DNA of 64,000 bases, from assembly GCF_003427025.1 (NCBI RefSeq), contig NZ_QVAI01000003.1:310001-374000 (forward strand), in the 5' to 3' direction. Within the stretch, counting starts at the first letter, position 1. The number at the start of each line of letters is the position of its first letter. Below are positions 21,272-31,222 of this stretch, piece by piece. The stretch comes from Jiangella endophytica. GTDB taxonomy: Bacteria > Actinomycetota > Actinomycetes > Jiangellales > Jiangellaceae. Made by a program: the position numbers and the translations under genes. A model generated the notes under the pieces. That model had not been told where the DNA came from and ran no database searches. It was given only the letters and a program-made list of their open reading frames with translations.

Positions 21272-22656
21272 TCCCGCTCACCTTGGCCGAGGTCGCCTCG
21301 GCCACTGGCGGACGGCTGGACGCCGTCGCCGACCCCGCCGTCCGGGTGACCGGACCGGTGGTGACCGACTCACGTGAGCTCGGCCCCGGCGGGCTGTTCG
21401 TCGCACGGCAGGGAGAGGCGCAGGACGGGCACGACTTCGCCTCCGCCGCCGTCGAGGCCGGCGCCGTGGCGGTGCTCGCCGCGCGGCCGGTCGGCGTGCC
21501 GGCCGTCGTCGTCGACGACACCGAGGTCGCGTTCGGCCGGCTGGCCCGCGCCGTCCTCGACCGCCTCCCGCAGGTCACCGTCGTCGGCGTCACCGGGTCC
21601 TCCGGCAAGACGACGACGAAGGACCTGCTGGCGCAGGTGCTCGAGCCGCTCGGACCGCTGGTCGCGCCGCCCGGCTCGTACAACGGAGAGATCGGCGTGC
21701 CGCTCACGGCGCTGCGGGTCGACGAGTCGACCCGGACGCTCGTGGCCGAGATGGGCGCGCGCGGGCCGGGACACATCGCCTACCTGTGCGGCATCGCGCC
21801 GCCTCGCGTCGGCATCGTGCTGAACGTCGGCAGTGCGCACCTCGGCGAGTTCGGCGACCGCGAGACCATCGCCCGCACGAAGGCCGAACTGGTGGAGGCA
21901 CTGCCGCCCGACGGCACCGCGGTCCTGAACGCCGACGACCAGGTCGTGCGCCGCATGGCTGAGCAGACGCAGGCTCAGGTCGTCATGGTGGGCGAGTCCG
22001 TCCACGCCGACGTCCGCGCCGAGGACGTCGCGCTCGACGCCGCCGGGCGCGCGTCCTTCCGCATCGTGACGGCAGACGGCGACGCCCGCGTGTCGCTGCG
22101 GCTGGTCGGCGAGCACCAGGTGTCCAACGCGCTGGCCGTCGCGGGTGCGGCGCTGGCGCTGGGCATGTCGCTGGACGACGTCGCGACGCGGCTGTCCGCG
22201 GCGCTGCCGCGGTCGCGGTGGCGCATGGAGGTCACCGAGCGGCCCGACGGCGTCACCGTCGTCAACGACGCCTACAACGCCAACCCCGAGTCGATGCGCG
22301 CGGCGCTGAAGACGCTGGCGTCGCTGCGGCCCGCCGGCGAGGGCCGCACGTGGGCCGTGCTCGGCGAGATGCGCGAGCTGGGGGAGGCGTCGATCGCCGA
22401 GCACGACGCGATCGGGCGGCTGGCCGTCCGGCTGAACGTGTCGCGGCTGATCGCGGTCGGCGACGGCGCCCGGGCGATCCACCAGGGCGCGACGCTCGAG
22501 GGGTCCTGGGACGGCGAGTCGGATTGGGCACCCGACGTCGACGCCGCGTTCGAACTGCTCCGCGCCGAGCTGCGGCCCGGCGACGTCGTCCTGGTCAAGT
22601 CGTCACGCGATGCCGGCCTGCGCTTTCTCGGCGAACGGCTGGTGGAGGACAAGTGA
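21268..22656 (+). CDS. murF: UDP-N-acetylmuramoyl-tripeptide--D-alanyl-D-alanine ligase MurF
   Basis: It adds D-Ala-D-Ala to finish the cytoplasmic pentapeptide precursor. The 462-residue sequence has the Mur ligase ATP loop GSSGKTTT at about 110-117, [13 protein letters not shown] (a MurF signature), [13 protein letters not shown] and the C-terminal [16 protein letters not shown]. The start codon is TTG at 21268, overlapping the murE stop as TTGA; no better-placed ATG or GTG exists nearby. Ends in a four-base overlap with mraY. Confidence 0.96.
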   Translation: MIPLTLAEVASATGGRLDAVADPAVRVTGPVVTDSRELGPGGLFVARQGEAQDGHDFASAAVEAGAVAVLAARPVGVPAVVVDDTEVAFGRLARAVLDRLPQVTVVGVTGSSGKTTTKDLLAQVLEPLGPLVAPPGSYNGEIGVPLTALRVDESTRTLVAEMGARGPGHIAYLCGIAPPRVGIVLNVGSAHLGEFGDRETIARTKAELVEALPPDGTAVLNADDQVVRRMAEQTQAQVVMVGESVHADVRAEDVALDAAGRASFRIVTADGDARVSLRLVGEHQVSNALAVAGAALALGMSLDDVATRLSAALPRSRWRMEVTERPDGVTVVNDAYNANPESMRAALKTLASLRPAGEGRTWAVLGEMRELGEASIAEHDAIGRLAVRLNVSRLIAVGDGARAIHQGATLEGSWDGESDWAPDVDAAFELLRAELRPGDVVLVKSSRDAGLRFLGERLVEDK

Positions 22657-23714
22657 TCTCGATCCTCACGGCCGGCGTCGTCGGCCTCGTGGTGTCGATC
22701 CTGGGCACCCCGCTGGCGATCCGCTGGCTGGTCAAGCGCGGCTACGGCCAGCTCATCCGCGACGACGGACCCACCAGCCACCACACCAAGCGCGGCACGC
22801 CCACCATGGGCGGCGCCGTCATCATCGTCGCGGCCGTGATCGCGTACTTCGTGGCGCACCTGGTCCGGCCGTCGCCGCCGACGGTGTCGGGCCTGCTCGT
22901 CCTGTTCCTGGTCGTGGGCCTGGGCATCGTCGGGTTCCTCGACGACTGGATCAAGATCGCCAAGCAGCGCAGCCTCGGCCTGCGCAGCCGGGCCAAGATG
23001 GCCGGGCAGATCTCCGTCGCCGTCGTGTTCGCGATCCTGGCCATCAACTTCCCGGACGAGCAGAACAACACGCCCGCGTCGCAGGCACTGTCCGTCCTGC
23101 GCGACACCGGGTGGGTGCTGCCGGCCGCCGTGTTCGTGCTGTGGGCGCTGTTCCTCATCTCCGGGTTCTCCAACGCCGTGAACCTGACCGACGGCCTGGA
23201 CGGCCTCGCGACCGGCGCCGCCGTCATGGTGTTCGGCGCGTACACACTGATCGGCGTCTGGCAGCTGAACCAGTCATGCGGCGTCGCCCCGGGCCCGAGC
23301 TGCTACGAGGTGCGCGACCCGCTCGACCTCGCCGTCGTCGCGGCGGCGCTGGTCGGAGCCTGTTTCGGGTTCCTCTGGTGGAACGCGGCGCCGGCCAAGA
23401 TCTTCATGGGCGACACCGGCTCGCTCGCACTCGGCGGCGGCCTGGCCGGTCTGGCGATCACGACGCGGACCGAGCTGCTGCTGATCGTGCTGGGCGGGCT
23501 GTTCGTCGTCATCACGCTGTCGGTGATCCTGCAGGTCGGCTGGTTCAAGATCTCCGGCGGGAAGCGGCTGTTCCGGATGGCGCCGCTCCAGCACCACTTC
23601 GAGCTCAAGGGCTGGGGCGAGGTCACCATCGTCATCCGGTTCTGGATCATCGCCGGCATGTTCGTGGTGCTCGGGCTCGGCCTCTTCTACGCCGAATGGG
23701 TGGCGACGGCATGA
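22653..23714 (+). CDS. mraY: Phospho-N-acetylmuramoyl-pentapeptide transferase MraY
   Basis: A 353-residue polytopic enzyme that moves phospho-MurNAc-pentapeptide onto undecaprenyl phosphate, making lipid I at the inner face of the membrane. Diagnostic sequences are [19 protein letters not shown] (catalytic aspartates), [24 protein letters not shown] and [11 protein letters not shown]. About ten membrane helices are visible. GTG start at 22653, overlapping the murF stop (GTGA); the stop overlaps the murD start (ATGA). Confidence 0.98.
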   Translation: MISILTAGVVGLVVSILGTPLAIRWLVKRGYGQLIRDDGPTSHHTKRGTPTMGGAVIIVAAVIAYFVAHLVRPSPPTVSGLLVLFLVVGLGIVGFLDDWIKIAKQRSLGLRSRAKMAGQISVAVVFAILAINFPDEQNNTPASQALSVLRDTGWVLPAAVFVLWALFLISGFSNAVNLTDGLDGLATGAAVMVFGAYTLIGVWQLNQSCGVAPGPSCYEVRDPLDLAVVAAALVGACFGFLWWNAAPAKIFMGDTGSLALGGGLAGLAITTRTELLLIVLGGLFVVITLSVILQVGWFKISGGKRLFRMAPLQHHFELKGWGEVTIVIRFWIIAGMFVVLGLGLFYAEWVATA

Positions 23715-25378
23715 GCTCCGGCGGCGCTGGTGCCTCTGGGGCCGATAGTGCTGCTGGGGCCGGCAGCGCTCCCGTGGTCGGCGGGGTCGGCAAGGCTGAT
23801 GGGGCCGCCGCGGCGGCTGGGGCGGGCGAGTCCGCCGAGCCCGCGTCGTCCGGTGGTGTGTCGTCGGGCGGGTCCGGGTCGACGGGCGGGCCTGGGTCGT
23901 CGGGTAGTGCGTCGTCCGGTGGGCCGGCGCCGTCGTGGCTGGAGGAGGCCCGGCGCGACAGCCCGTGGTCCGAGCTGCGGGTGACCGTCGCCGGGTTCGG
24001 TGTGACCGGGTACGCGGTCGCCGACACCCTGATCCAACTGGGCGCCCAGGTGACCGTGCTGGACGACCGCGACGGCCCGGACGAGCAGGAGCGCGCGACG
24101 ATCCTGCGCATCCTCGGCGCCCGTATCGAGCTCGGCCCCGGCTCCACCGCGTCGCTGCCGCCCGGCACGCAGCTGGTCGTGACGTCGCCAGGCTGGAAGC
24201 CGTCCGCGCCGCTGCTGGCCGCGGCGGCTGCCGCCGGGGTGCCGATCTGGGGCGAGGTCGAGCTGGCCTGGCGGATCCGCGACCCCGCCACCCCGTGGCT
24301 GGTGCTGACCGGCACCAACGGCAAGACCACCACCCTGCGGATGCTGACGTCGATGCTGCGGGCGTCCGGCCTGCGCGCGGCCGCCGCCGGCAACGTCGGC
24401 GACCCGATCGCGGCCGCCGTCATGGACCCCGGCGGGCACGACGTCATCGCCGTGGAGCTGTCCAGTTACCAATTGCACTGGACGTACTCGATGGCCGCGC
24501 GGTCCGCCGCCGTCCTGAACATCGCGCCCGACCACGTCGACTGGCACGGCTCGATGGAGGCGTACGCCGCCGACAAGGCGCGCATCTACGCGGGCGTCGA
24601 GACCGCCTGCGTCTACAACGTCGCCGATCCCGCCACCGAGCAGATGGTCCGCGACGCCGACGTGCGCGAGGGCGCCCGGGCGATCGGGTTCACGCTGGGC
24701 ATCCCGTCGGTCGGCATGGTCGGCGTGGTCGACGAGTACCTGGTCGACCGCGCGTTCATCGCCGAGCGCCAGACGTCGGCCGCCGAGCTGGCCGCCATCA
24801 CCGACGTGCAGCCCGCGGCGCCGCACAATGTCGCGAACGCCCTGGCCGCGGCCGCCCTGGCCCGGTCGATCGGGGTCCCGCCGGTCGCGGTCCGTGACGG
24901 CCTGCGCGGCTTCGCGCCCGACCCGCACCGCATCGCCACCGTCGCCGTCGTCGCCGACGTCACCTACATCGACGACTCCAAGGCGACCAACCCGCACGCC
25001 GCCGCCGCGTCGCTGGCCGCCTACGACCCCGTCGTCTGGATCGCCGGCGGCCTGGCCAAGGGCGCGTCGTTCGACGACCTCGTGCGTGACGTCCGCGGGC
25101 ACCTGCGCGGCGTCGTCCTGCTGGGTGCGGACCGTGCGGTCATCGCCGAAGCGCTCGCACGACACGCACCGGATGTACCGGTTGTCGACGTTCCCGACAC
25201 CGACAATGAGGCCATGGATCGCATCGTGGCCGCCGCCGCCGGGCTCGCCCGCCCGGGCGACACCGTGCTGCTGGCGCCGGCGTGCGCGTCCATGGACATG
25301 TTCGCCAACTACGGTGCCCGGGGCGACGCCTTCGCTGATGCGGTGCGACGTCTGCCCGGGGGCCGCGCGACGCCGTGA
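23711..25378 (+). CDS. murD: UDP-N-acetylmuramoylalanine--D-glutamate ligase MurD with a Gly/Ser/Ala-rich N-terminal extension
   Basis: It adds D-glutamate to UDP-MurNAc-L-Ala. Core features are the Rossmann start [17 protein letters not shown] near residue 93, the ATP loop GTNGKTTT at 201-208, [26 protein letters not shown] and [12 protein letters not shown]. At 555 residues it is about 75-100 longer than usual: residues 1 to about 75 are almost only Gly, Ser, Ala and Pro, with runs such as [20 protein letters not shown]. The ATG at 23711 overlaps the mraY stop (ATGA). An in-frame internal start right before the core is not obvious, so the extension is probably translated. Confidence 0.95.
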   Translation: MSSGGAGASGADSAAGAGSAPVVGGVGKADGAAAAAGAGESAEPASSGGVSSGGSGSTGGPGSSGSASSGGPAPSWLEEARRDSPWSELRVTVAGFGVTGYAVADTLIQLGAQVTVLDDRDGPDEQERATILRILGARIELGPGSTASLPPGTQLVVTSPGWKPSAPLLAAAAAAGVPIWGEVELAWRIRDPATPWLVLTGTNGKTTTLRMLTSMLRASGLRAAAAGNVGDPIAAAVMDPGGHDVIAVELSSYQLHWTYSMAARSAAVLNIAPDHVDWHGSMEAYAADKARIYAGVETACVYNVADPATEQMVRDADVREGARAIGFTLGIPSVGMVGVVDEYLVDRAFIAERQTSAAELAAITDVQPAAPHNVANALAAAALARSIGVPPVAVRDGLRGFAPDPHRIATVAVVADVTYIDDSKATNPHAAAASLAAYDPVVWIAGGLAKGASFDDLVRDVRGHLRGVVLLGADRAVIAEALARHAPDVPVVDVPDTDNEAMDRIVAAAAGLARPGDTVLLAPACASMDMFANYGARGDAFADAVRRLPGGRATP

Positions 25379-26691
25379 GCACGGTCGATCAGCAGGCGCC
25401 GGGCGGTTCGGCCGGCGCCGCTGGCGGCGGGCCGGGGGGCTCGCGGGCCGGGGGCTCCGGCGGTTCGGGGGCCGGCGCGAAACCGATGCGCGCGGCCGCG
25501 GCCGAGGCGCTGCGCCGGCTGCTGAAGCGGCCGCTGGCCTCGTACTACCTGGTGCTCGGCTCGGCCGGCCTGCTGCTCGTGCTCGGCATGATCATGGTGT
25601 TCTCCGCGTCGAGCGTCATGTCGCGGGTGCAGTTCGGTTACCCGTACTACTACTTCGCCCGGCAGTTGGCGTGGGTCATCGTGGCGCTGCCGATCGCCTG
25701 GATCGCGTCCCGCATGCCGGCCCGGCTGATCCGCCGGTTCGGGCTGCCGATGCTGGTCGTGGCGGCGATGCTGCTGGCGCTGACGTTCGTGCCCGGCCTC
25801 GGTGTCACTCGTGGCGGCAACACGAACTGGCTGGACCTCGGCGGGCCGTTCCTCATCCAGCCGTCGGAGCCGGCGAAACTGGCGCTGATCGTCTGGGGCG
25901 CCGGCATGTTCGCGTTGAAGGGCCGGCTGCTGGCCCAGTGGAAGCATCTGATGATCCCGTTCGTGCCGGTGGCGGGTGCGATCGTCGCGCTGACGATCGG
26001 CCAGCACGACCTCGGCACGGCGCTCGTGCTCATGGCGATCGTGCTGACGCTGCTGTGGGTGGTCGGCGTGCCGACGTGGCTGTTCGGGCTGGCGCTCGGT
26101 GTGGTGGGTGTGGTGGGGGCGTACTTCGTCACCGCCTCCGAGAACCGCATGTCGCGCGTCGTCAGCTTCCTCGACCCGTTCTCGGACTTCTCCGGCACGG
26201 GTTACCAGGCGGCCAACTCGATCTATGCCTTCGCGACCGGCGGCTGGTGGGGGAGCGGACTCGGCGCGAGCCGGCTCAAGTGGGGCCAGCTGCCCGAGGC
26301 ACACACCGACTTCATCTTCTCCATCCTCGGCGAGGAGCTCGGACTGCCCGGCGCTCTGATGGTGCTCGGGCTGTTCTTCACGCTCGGGTTCGCCGGCATC
26401 CGCATCGCGATGCGCACCACCGACACGTTCACCCGGCTGGCGGCGGCCGGCATCACGGGCTGGCTGATCGTCCAGGCGATCATCAACCTCGGCAGCGTCC
26501 TCGTCGTCTTCCCGGTCATCGGCGTGCCGCTGCCGCTGGTGTCGTACGGTGGCGCTTCCATGGTCGTCGCCATCGTCGCGGTCGGGATCCTGATGGCGTT
26601 GGCCAAGGAGGAGCCCGGCGCTCGCGAGGCGCTGGCGGCCCGCAAGCAGGCGCGGCGGGAGCGCCGCCGGTTGAGGAGGATCCGCGCGTGA
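25375..26691 (+). CDS. ftsW: Septal peptidoglycan glycosyltransferase FtsW
   Basis: A SEDS family polymerase that strings lipid II into glycan chains at the septum together with FtsI. The 438-residue protein has about ten membrane helices beginning near residue 55. SEDS signatures are [34 protein letters not shown] and [12 protein letters not shown]. The first 40 residues are a Gly/Ala/Ser-rich leader like that of MurD just upstream. The basic C-terminus ([16 protein letters not shown]) follows the last helix. GTG start overlapping the murD stop (GTGA); its own stop overlaps a GTG at 26688. Confidence 0.96.
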   Translation: MSTVDQQAPGGSAGAAGGGPGGSRAGGSGGSGAGAKPMRAAAAEALRRLLKRPLASYYLVLGSAGLLLVLGMIMVFSASSVMSRVQFGYPYYYFARQLAWVIVALPIAWIASRMPARLIRRFGLPMLVVAAMLLALTFVPGLGVTRGGNTNWLDLGGPFLIQPSEPAKLALIVWGAGMFALKGRLLAQWKHLMIPFVPVAGAIVALTIGQHDLGTALVLMAIVLTLLWVVGVPTWLFGLALGVVGVVGAYFVTASENRMSRVVSFLDPFSDFSGTGYQAANSIYAFATGGWWGSGLGASRLKWGQLPEAHTDFIFSILGEELGLPGALMVLGLFFTLGFAGIRIAMRTTDTFTRLAAAGITGWLIVQAIINLGSVLVVFPVIGVPLPLVSYGGASMVVAIVAVGILMALAKEEPGAREALAARKQARRERRRLRRIRA

Positions 26692-26840
26692 GGGCGCAGG
26701 CGTGGTCTGGGGTCGGCGCGGTGTCGCCGGCCCGCGAGGTCGTGTTCCAGTGGTGTCGCCGGTCCGGCGCCGATGTGGTGCCGTCGGTACGGGCGCTCGC
26801 GTTTCAGCAGCGTCGCCGGTCGGGGAGGATCTGCGGGTGA
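26688..26840 (+). CDS. Possible 50-codon coupled reading frame between ftsW and murG
   Basis: GTG at 26688 overlaps the ftsW stop (GTGA) and the TGA at 26838 overlaps the murG start (GTGA), so the frame fits exactly into the chain of coupled genes. GAGGAGGAT lies just before it, inside ftsW. The product is Arg/Val/Ala-rich with no recognisable domain; it contains two related segments around [10 protein letters not shown] and [10 protein letters not shown]. The 34 bases around its start (26661-26694) are repeated at 26810-26843 with 28 matches, so the interval looks like a duplication of the original ftsW-murG junction. The product itself may be meaningless; the frame could serve only to carry ribosomes to murG. 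Confidence 0.35.
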   Translation: MRAQAWSGVGAVSPAREVVFQWCRRSGADVVPSVRALAFQQRRRSGRICG

Positions 26841-28141
26841 AGGTCGTCCTGGCCGGCGGCGGTACCGCCGGGCACATCGAACCTGCCCTGGCAACGGCCG
26901 ACGCGGTGCGTCGTGCCGATGCTGACGCGCAGGTCACCCTGCTCGGGACCGAGCGCGGACTGGAGGTCCGCCTCGTTCCCGAGCGCGGCTACGAGCTGGC
27001 GCTGATCCCGCCGGTCCCGTTGCCGCGCCGGCCCACGCCCGACCTCCTGCGACTGCCCATGCGCGTGCGCGCCGCCGTCCGGCAGACGACCGAGGTGCTG
27101 CGGTCGCACCAGGCCGACGTGCTGGTCGGCTTCGGCGGCTACGTGGCGCTGCCCGCGTACGTCGCGGCGCGCCGGCTCGGCGTGCCGATCGTCGTGCACG
27201 AGGCGAACGCCAAGCCGGGCCTGGCCAACCGCATCGGCGCCCGCTTCACCTCCTTCGTCGGGGTTGCCTCGCCCGGTGTCGAGCTCCCGCACGCCCAGCA
27301 CGTCGGGATCCCGCTGCGCCGGTCCATCGCGCTCCTCGACCGCGACGCCACCCGCGCCGAGGCGCGCGCCTTCTTCGGCCTCGACCCGTCGCTGCCCACC
27401 CTGCTCGTCTTCGGCGGCAGCCAGGGAGCACGCCGGATCAACGAGGCGACCGCCGGTGCCCTCCGCGCCCTGCTCGACGCCGGCTTCCAGGTGCTCCACG
27501 CCGTCGGCCGCGACAACCTGCGGGCCGCCACCGAGGCTGCCGCGGCGCACGGAATCCCGGTCGCCGGCCCGGCCGCTTCCGCTGGCCCGGGGACGGGTGA
27601 CCCGGGCACGAGTGGTCCGGGTGCAGGTGGTCCGGACGGCGCCGATGCGGTCACAGATGGTCCGGACGGGTCCGGTGTGGCCACCAGTGGTCCGGGCACG
27701 ACAGGTCCAGGCGTGGCTGGTCCGGGCGCGACGGGCGCCGGCGCGGCGGCCGGGGAGCCCCGCTACGTCCCGGTGCCGTACGTCGACCGCATGGACCTCG
27801 CCTACGCCGCCGCCGACCTGGTCGTGTGCCGTGCCGGCGCGATCACCTGCGCCGAGCTGGCCGCCGTCGGGCTGCCGGCCGTCTACGTCCCCCTTCCGCA
27901 CGGCAACGGCGAGCAGCGGTTCAACGCCGTCCCGACCGTCTCCGCCGGCGGCGGAGTGCTGGTCGCGGACGGTGAGCTGACCTCGTCGCGGCTGGCCGGC
28001 GAGGTGACTCCGTTGCTGGGTGATCGGGCTCGGTTGGACGCGATGGGTGCCGCAGCGGCTACTCTCGGTCGTCGCGACGCCGACGATCGCCTGGTCGACT
28101 TGGTCCGGCGCGCGGCTGCACAGAAGAGCGTCGGAGGTTGA
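26837..28141 (+). CDS. murG: Lipid II synthase MurG with a collagen-like Gly/Pro insertion
   Basis: It transfers GlcNAc from UDP-GlcNAc to lipid I, making lipid II. Signatures are the N-terminal [53 protein letters not shown] and [34 protein letters not shown] split over the C-terminal domain. The 434-residue length exceeds the usual 350-380 because residues about 245-308 are a Gly/Pro/Thr/Ala/Asp-rich stretch with repeated GPG-type triplets. This sits in the C-terminal domain between [19 protein letters not shown] and [19 protein letters not shown], where the family has only a short loop. The GTG at 26837 is chosen for GGGGAGGA upstream and the standard [13 protein letters not shown] start. 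Confidence 0.96.
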   Translation: MKVVLAGGGTAGHIEPALATADAVRRADADAQVTLLGTERGLEVRLVPERGYELALIPPVPLPRRPTPDLLRLPMRVRAAVRQTTEVLRSHQADVLVGFGGYVALPAYVAARRLGVPIVVHEANAKPGLANRIGARFTSFVGVASPGVELPHAQHVGIPLRRSIALLDRDATRAEARAFFGLDPSLPTLLVFGGSQGARRINEATAGALRALLDAGFQVLHAVGRDNLRAATEAAAAHGIPVAGPAASAGPGTGDPGTSGPGAGGPDGADAVTDGPDGSGVATSGPGTTGPGVAGPGATGAGAAAGEPRYVPVPYVDRMDLAYAAADLVVCRAGAITCAELAAVGLPAVYVPLPHGNGEQRFNAVPTVSAGGGVLVADGELTSSRLAGEVTPLLGDRARLDAMGAAAATLGRRDADDRLVDLVRRAAAQKSVGG

Positions 28142-28145
28142 CCAC

Positions 28146-29558
28146 GTGATCGTCTCGCCACCGGAGCGGACCGTGCCCTCGGAGAAGCTGGGCCGGGTCC
28201 ACTTCGTCGGCATCGGCGGTGCCGGCATGAGCGGCATCGCCCGCATCCTGCTCGCCCGCGGCGTGCCGGTGTCGGGCAGCGACGCCAAGGACTCGGGCGG
28301 GCTGGCCGGACTGCGCGCCCTCGGCGCCGAGGTGCACGTCGGCCATGCCGCGTCCAACGTCGGGCTGGCCGAGACCGTCGTCGTCTCGACCGCGATCCGC
28401 GAGAGCAACCCCGAGGTCGTCGAGGCGCGTGAACGCGGGCTTCCGATCCTGCCCCGGGCCGCCGCGCTGGCCTCGGTGATGGCCGGGCGGCGCGCGATAG
28501 CCGTGGCCGGCACCCACGGGAAGACCACGACCACGTCGATGATCACGGTCGCGCTGCAGCACTGCGGCGCCGACCCGTCGTTCGCGATCGGTGGCAACCT
28601 GAACGAGTCGGGCGCCAACGCCCACGACGGCAGCGGCGACATCTTCGTGGCCGAGGCCGACGAGAGCGACGCGTCGTTCCTGGCCTACGAGCCCGAGGTG
28701 GCGATCGTCACCAACGTCGAGGCCGACCACCTCGACTTCTACGGCACTCCGGAGGCCTACGAGGCCGCCTTCGACGCGTTCGTCGACTGCGTCTCGGGCT
28801 TCCTCGTGGTCTGCGCGGACGACCCCGGCGCCCGAGCCCTGGGGGAGCGGGCCGCCGGACGGGGCGTCGTGGTGCACACGTTCGGGGAGTCGCGCGACGC
28901 CGACGTGCGGGTGACCGAGCTGGACATCGCCGGGCCCGGCGCGTCGTTCGAGCTGGTCGCCCGCGGCCGCCGGCAGGAGCGGATCCAGCTGCAGCTGCCC
29001 GGCAAGCACAACGCGCTGAACGCGGCCGCCGCTTTCACCGCCGCGCTCGGCCTGGGCTTCCCGGCGGGCGACGTGCTCGACGGCCTGGCCGGCTACACCG
29101 GGACCCGGCGCCGGTTCGAGCTCAAGGGCGTCGCCGGCGGTGTGCGTGTCTACGACGAGTACTCGCACCACCCGACCGAGGTGGCCGCCGCGATGGCCGC
29201 CGCCCGTGGCGTGGCCGGGGCGGGCCGCGTGGTCGTGGTGTTCCAGCCGCATCTGTTCAGTCGCACCCGCATCTTCGCCTCGGAGTTCGGGGTCGCCCTG
29301 GGCGCCGCCGACGAGGTGGTGGTCATGGACGTCTACGCCGCCCGCGAGGACCCCGAGCCCGGCGTCACCGGCGCGCTCGTGGCCGCCGCGGTGCCGCTGC
29401 CGCCGTCGCACGTGGTGTTCGAGCAGTCGTGGTCGGCGGTGCCGGAACTGGCGGCGTCGCGGGCCGAACCCGGTGACATCCTGCTGACCGTCGGCGCCGG
29501 CGACGTCACGCTGATCGGTCCGGAAGTGCTCGACGTGCTGGCGGCACGGTCGCGATGA
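28146..29558 (+). CDS. murC: UDP-N-acetylmuramate--L-alanine ligase MurC
   Basis: The first Mur ligase; it adds L-alanine to UDP-MurNAc. The 470-residue sequence shows VHFVGIGGAGMSGIARIL at the N-terminus, the ATP loop GTHGKTTTT at 122-130, EADESDASFL, NVEADHLDFY and DEYSHHPTEV, all MurC signatures. GTG at 28146 with GGAGGT 8 bases upstream; 4 bases separate it from murG. The stop overlaps the ftsQ start (ATGA). Confidence 0.97.
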   Translation: MIVSPPERTVPSEKLGRVHFVGIGGAGMSGIARILLARGVPVSGSDAKDSGGLAGLRALGAEVHVGHAASNVGLAETVVVSTAIRESNPEVVEARERGLPILPRAAALASVMAGRRAIAVAGTHGKTTTTSMITVALQHCGADPSFAIGGNLNESGANAHDGSGDIFVAEADESDASFLAYEPEVAIVTNVEADHLDFYGTPEAYEAAFDAFVDCVSGFLVVCADDPGARALGERAAGRGVVVHTFGESRDADVRVTELDIAGPGASFELVARGRRQERIQLQLPGKHNALNAAAAFTAALGLGFPAGDVLDGLAGYTGTRRRFELKGVAGGVRVYDEYSHHPTEVAAAMAAARGVAGAGRVVVVFQPHLFSRTRIFASEFGVALGAADEVVVMDVYAAREDPEPGVTGALVAAAVPLPPSHVVFEQSWSAVPELAASRAEPGDILLTVGAGDVTLIGPEVLDVLAARSR

Positions 29559-30307
29559 GCGTCGCGTCGCGGTCGCCCAGCGCCCAGCTCTTCGCGGCCC
29601 GGGCGCGGCGGCAGCGGCTGCGGAGGCTGCTCGGCGTACTGCTCGCCCTGCTCGGGGTGGCGGTGGTGTCGGGCCTCGTGTGGTTGGTGGGCTGGTCGAG
29701 TGTGCTCTCCGTGAAGTCGGTATCGGTCGAGGGTGTGCCGTCGTCGCTGTCGGACGAGGTGCTGTCACTGGCCGAGGCGCCCGTGGGGACGCCGCTGGCG
29801 CGGGTCGACACCGATGCCGTCGCCGAACGAGTCGCCGAGCTGCCCGAGGCCGCGTCCGTCGAGGTGCGCCGCTCATGGCCGTCGACGCTGACCATCGACG
29901 TCACGCCGCGCGTCCCGGTGGCCGCGGTGTCGGTCGACGGCTCGTGGTGGAGCGTCGACGAGACCGGCGCCCTGTTCGGCGCCGCGGACTCCAGGCCCGA
30001 CGGACTGCCCGTGCTGAGCGCCCCCGGCGACGACTCCGCCTCGGACGTCGACGACGCGGTGCGCGCGGCCGGAGTGACCGTGCTGACCGGCCTGCCCGAC
30101 TCGCTGTACGACCTGGTCGACACCGTCGAGGCGCGCTCGGAGGCCGACATCAGGCTCGAGCTCTCCGACGGCGCTCTGGTGCGTTGGGGCACCGCCGACG
30201 ACATCGACCGCAAGGCCGAGGTGCTGCTGGCGCTGATCGACTCACAGGAGGAGCCGCCGTCGTCGTACGACGTGTCCGCTCCGGAGCATCCCGCCGTCAA
30301 CTCCTGA
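29555..30307 (+). CDS. ftsQ: Cell division protein FtsQ
   Basis: A 250-residue bitopic divisome protein: cytoplasmic Arg-rich start, one membrane helix at about 29-50, then a POTRA domain (VKSVSVEGV... VGTPLARVDTDAV... VRRSWPSTLTIDVTPRVPVA) and the FtsQ beta domain (WWSVDETGALFG). It bridges FtsL/DivIC and later divisome proteins. ATG overlaps the murC stop. In related genera ftsZ follows directly; here the operon is interrupted after ftsQ by genes on the other strand. Confidence 0.95.
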   Translation: MSVASRSPSAQLFAARARRQRLRRLLGVLLALLGVAVVSGLVWLVGWSSVLSVKSVSVEGVPSSLSDEVLSLAEAPVGTPLARVDTDAVAERVAELPEAASVEVRRSWPSTLTIDVTPRVPVAAVSVDGSWWSVDETGALFGAADSRPDGLPVLSAPGDDSASDVDDAVRAAGVTVLTGLPDSLYDLVDTVEARSEADIRLELSDGALVRWGTADDIDRKAEVLLALIDSQEEPPSSYDVSAPEHPAVNS

Positions 30308-30765
30308 CCCGCGGGCCAGCGGCAGAACGGCGCCGCCAGGCAGGTCGCGGCGCCCAGCCCGACACCGACCGTCGCCTGGACGCGGACGCCGGCAACGCCG
30401 CCGGCTCGTCCCGTCCGCCGACCGAGCGCTGGCCAGAACGCGGTGGACGCTCTGGTGCGGTGCGCCGGCCATATCGGGCGGCGTCGCGGTAGCGCGCCCG
30501 GAGGCGTGCCGGCGACGGGGCGGGTTGGCCGCCCCAGGCGTGGCAGGCGCAGTCGGCCGTGTCCGGGCCGCAGCCACTCGCACAGGCGGGGCGGTGGGCC
30601 GTAGCCGGGACGGCGGCCCACCGCCGCGGGCTGCAGCCGGGACGGCGCGCTACAGCTGCGACCAGGGTCTGCGGCCGCGCTGGCGGGCAGTCGGCCGCGA
30701 CGGCCGGTTCCGAGCGCGGCTGACCGGCGTCGTGCCGGTCAGCCGGCTGGGCCCCGGGGCGCGGG
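30308..30765. other. Intergenic stretch after ftsQ without a supported gene
   Basis: No frame here shows family similarity or a good start. It is composed of Gly/Arg/Ala-coding shadow frames. It separates ftsQ from the converging small gene at 30766-31125. I see no strong hairpin that would serve as a dcw terminator. Confidence 0.5.
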
Positions 30766-31125
30766 TCAGGTTCTTCGTCCGCAGACCGGGCAGAGGGCCA
30801 GCACGCTCGTCCCGCCGCCCGGATCTCGTCCGAGCAGCGCGGGTGGTCGCGGCTGGGCGCAGTGGCAGGTCTGCTGCGGCCTGGCCGCGAGCTTCTCGAG
30901 GTGCAGGGCGGTCTTCGCGTACCGGCGGCGTCGTTCGAGAGCCTCGCGGTCTTCTCGGTGACGTCGTCGGCGCGCCGTTCGTTTGGCGAGGTCGGCCTGG
31001 ACGCGGTCGCGGATGATCCGCGCGATCTCGTCGTCGAACCGGGTGCGCCGCCGAGGTAGGCCTGGCTGGTGAACCTCCTGGTCGTCGATGGTGAGTGCGG
31101 CGGTGTGGGGGTGGGTGTCGGTCAT
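30766..31125 (-). CDS. Small hypothetical protein with a C-terminal cysteine pair motif
   Basis: A 119-residue reading frame, not recognised as a known family. It starts MTDTHPHTAALTIDDQEV, continues with a strongly charged Arg/Glu-rich helical segment (about residues 38-72, probably a coiled coil), and ends with two cysteine groups, CHC near 82 and CPVCGRR at the very end, which could bind zinc. The composition is less Ala/Gly-biased than shadow frames, which favours a real gene. The ATG at 31125 lies 98 bases after the stop of the YidC-like gene on the same strand, so it may be the last gene of a three-gene minus-strand group. Function unknown. Confidence 0.5.
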   Translation of the reverse strand: MTDTHPHTAALTIDDQEVHQPGLPRRRTRFDDEIARIIRDRVQADLAKRTARRRRHREDREALERRRRYAKTALHLEKLAARPQQTCHCAQPRPPALLGRDPGGGTSVLALCPVCGRRT

Positions 31126-31222
31126 GGATCCATCTCGCCAGATCGGAGGGCGCGGCGCCATGACGAAGGCGGGGAATGTGGACAAGCCGGCGAATTGGTG
31201 GGGGTTGTGGATGGAGCCCTGA

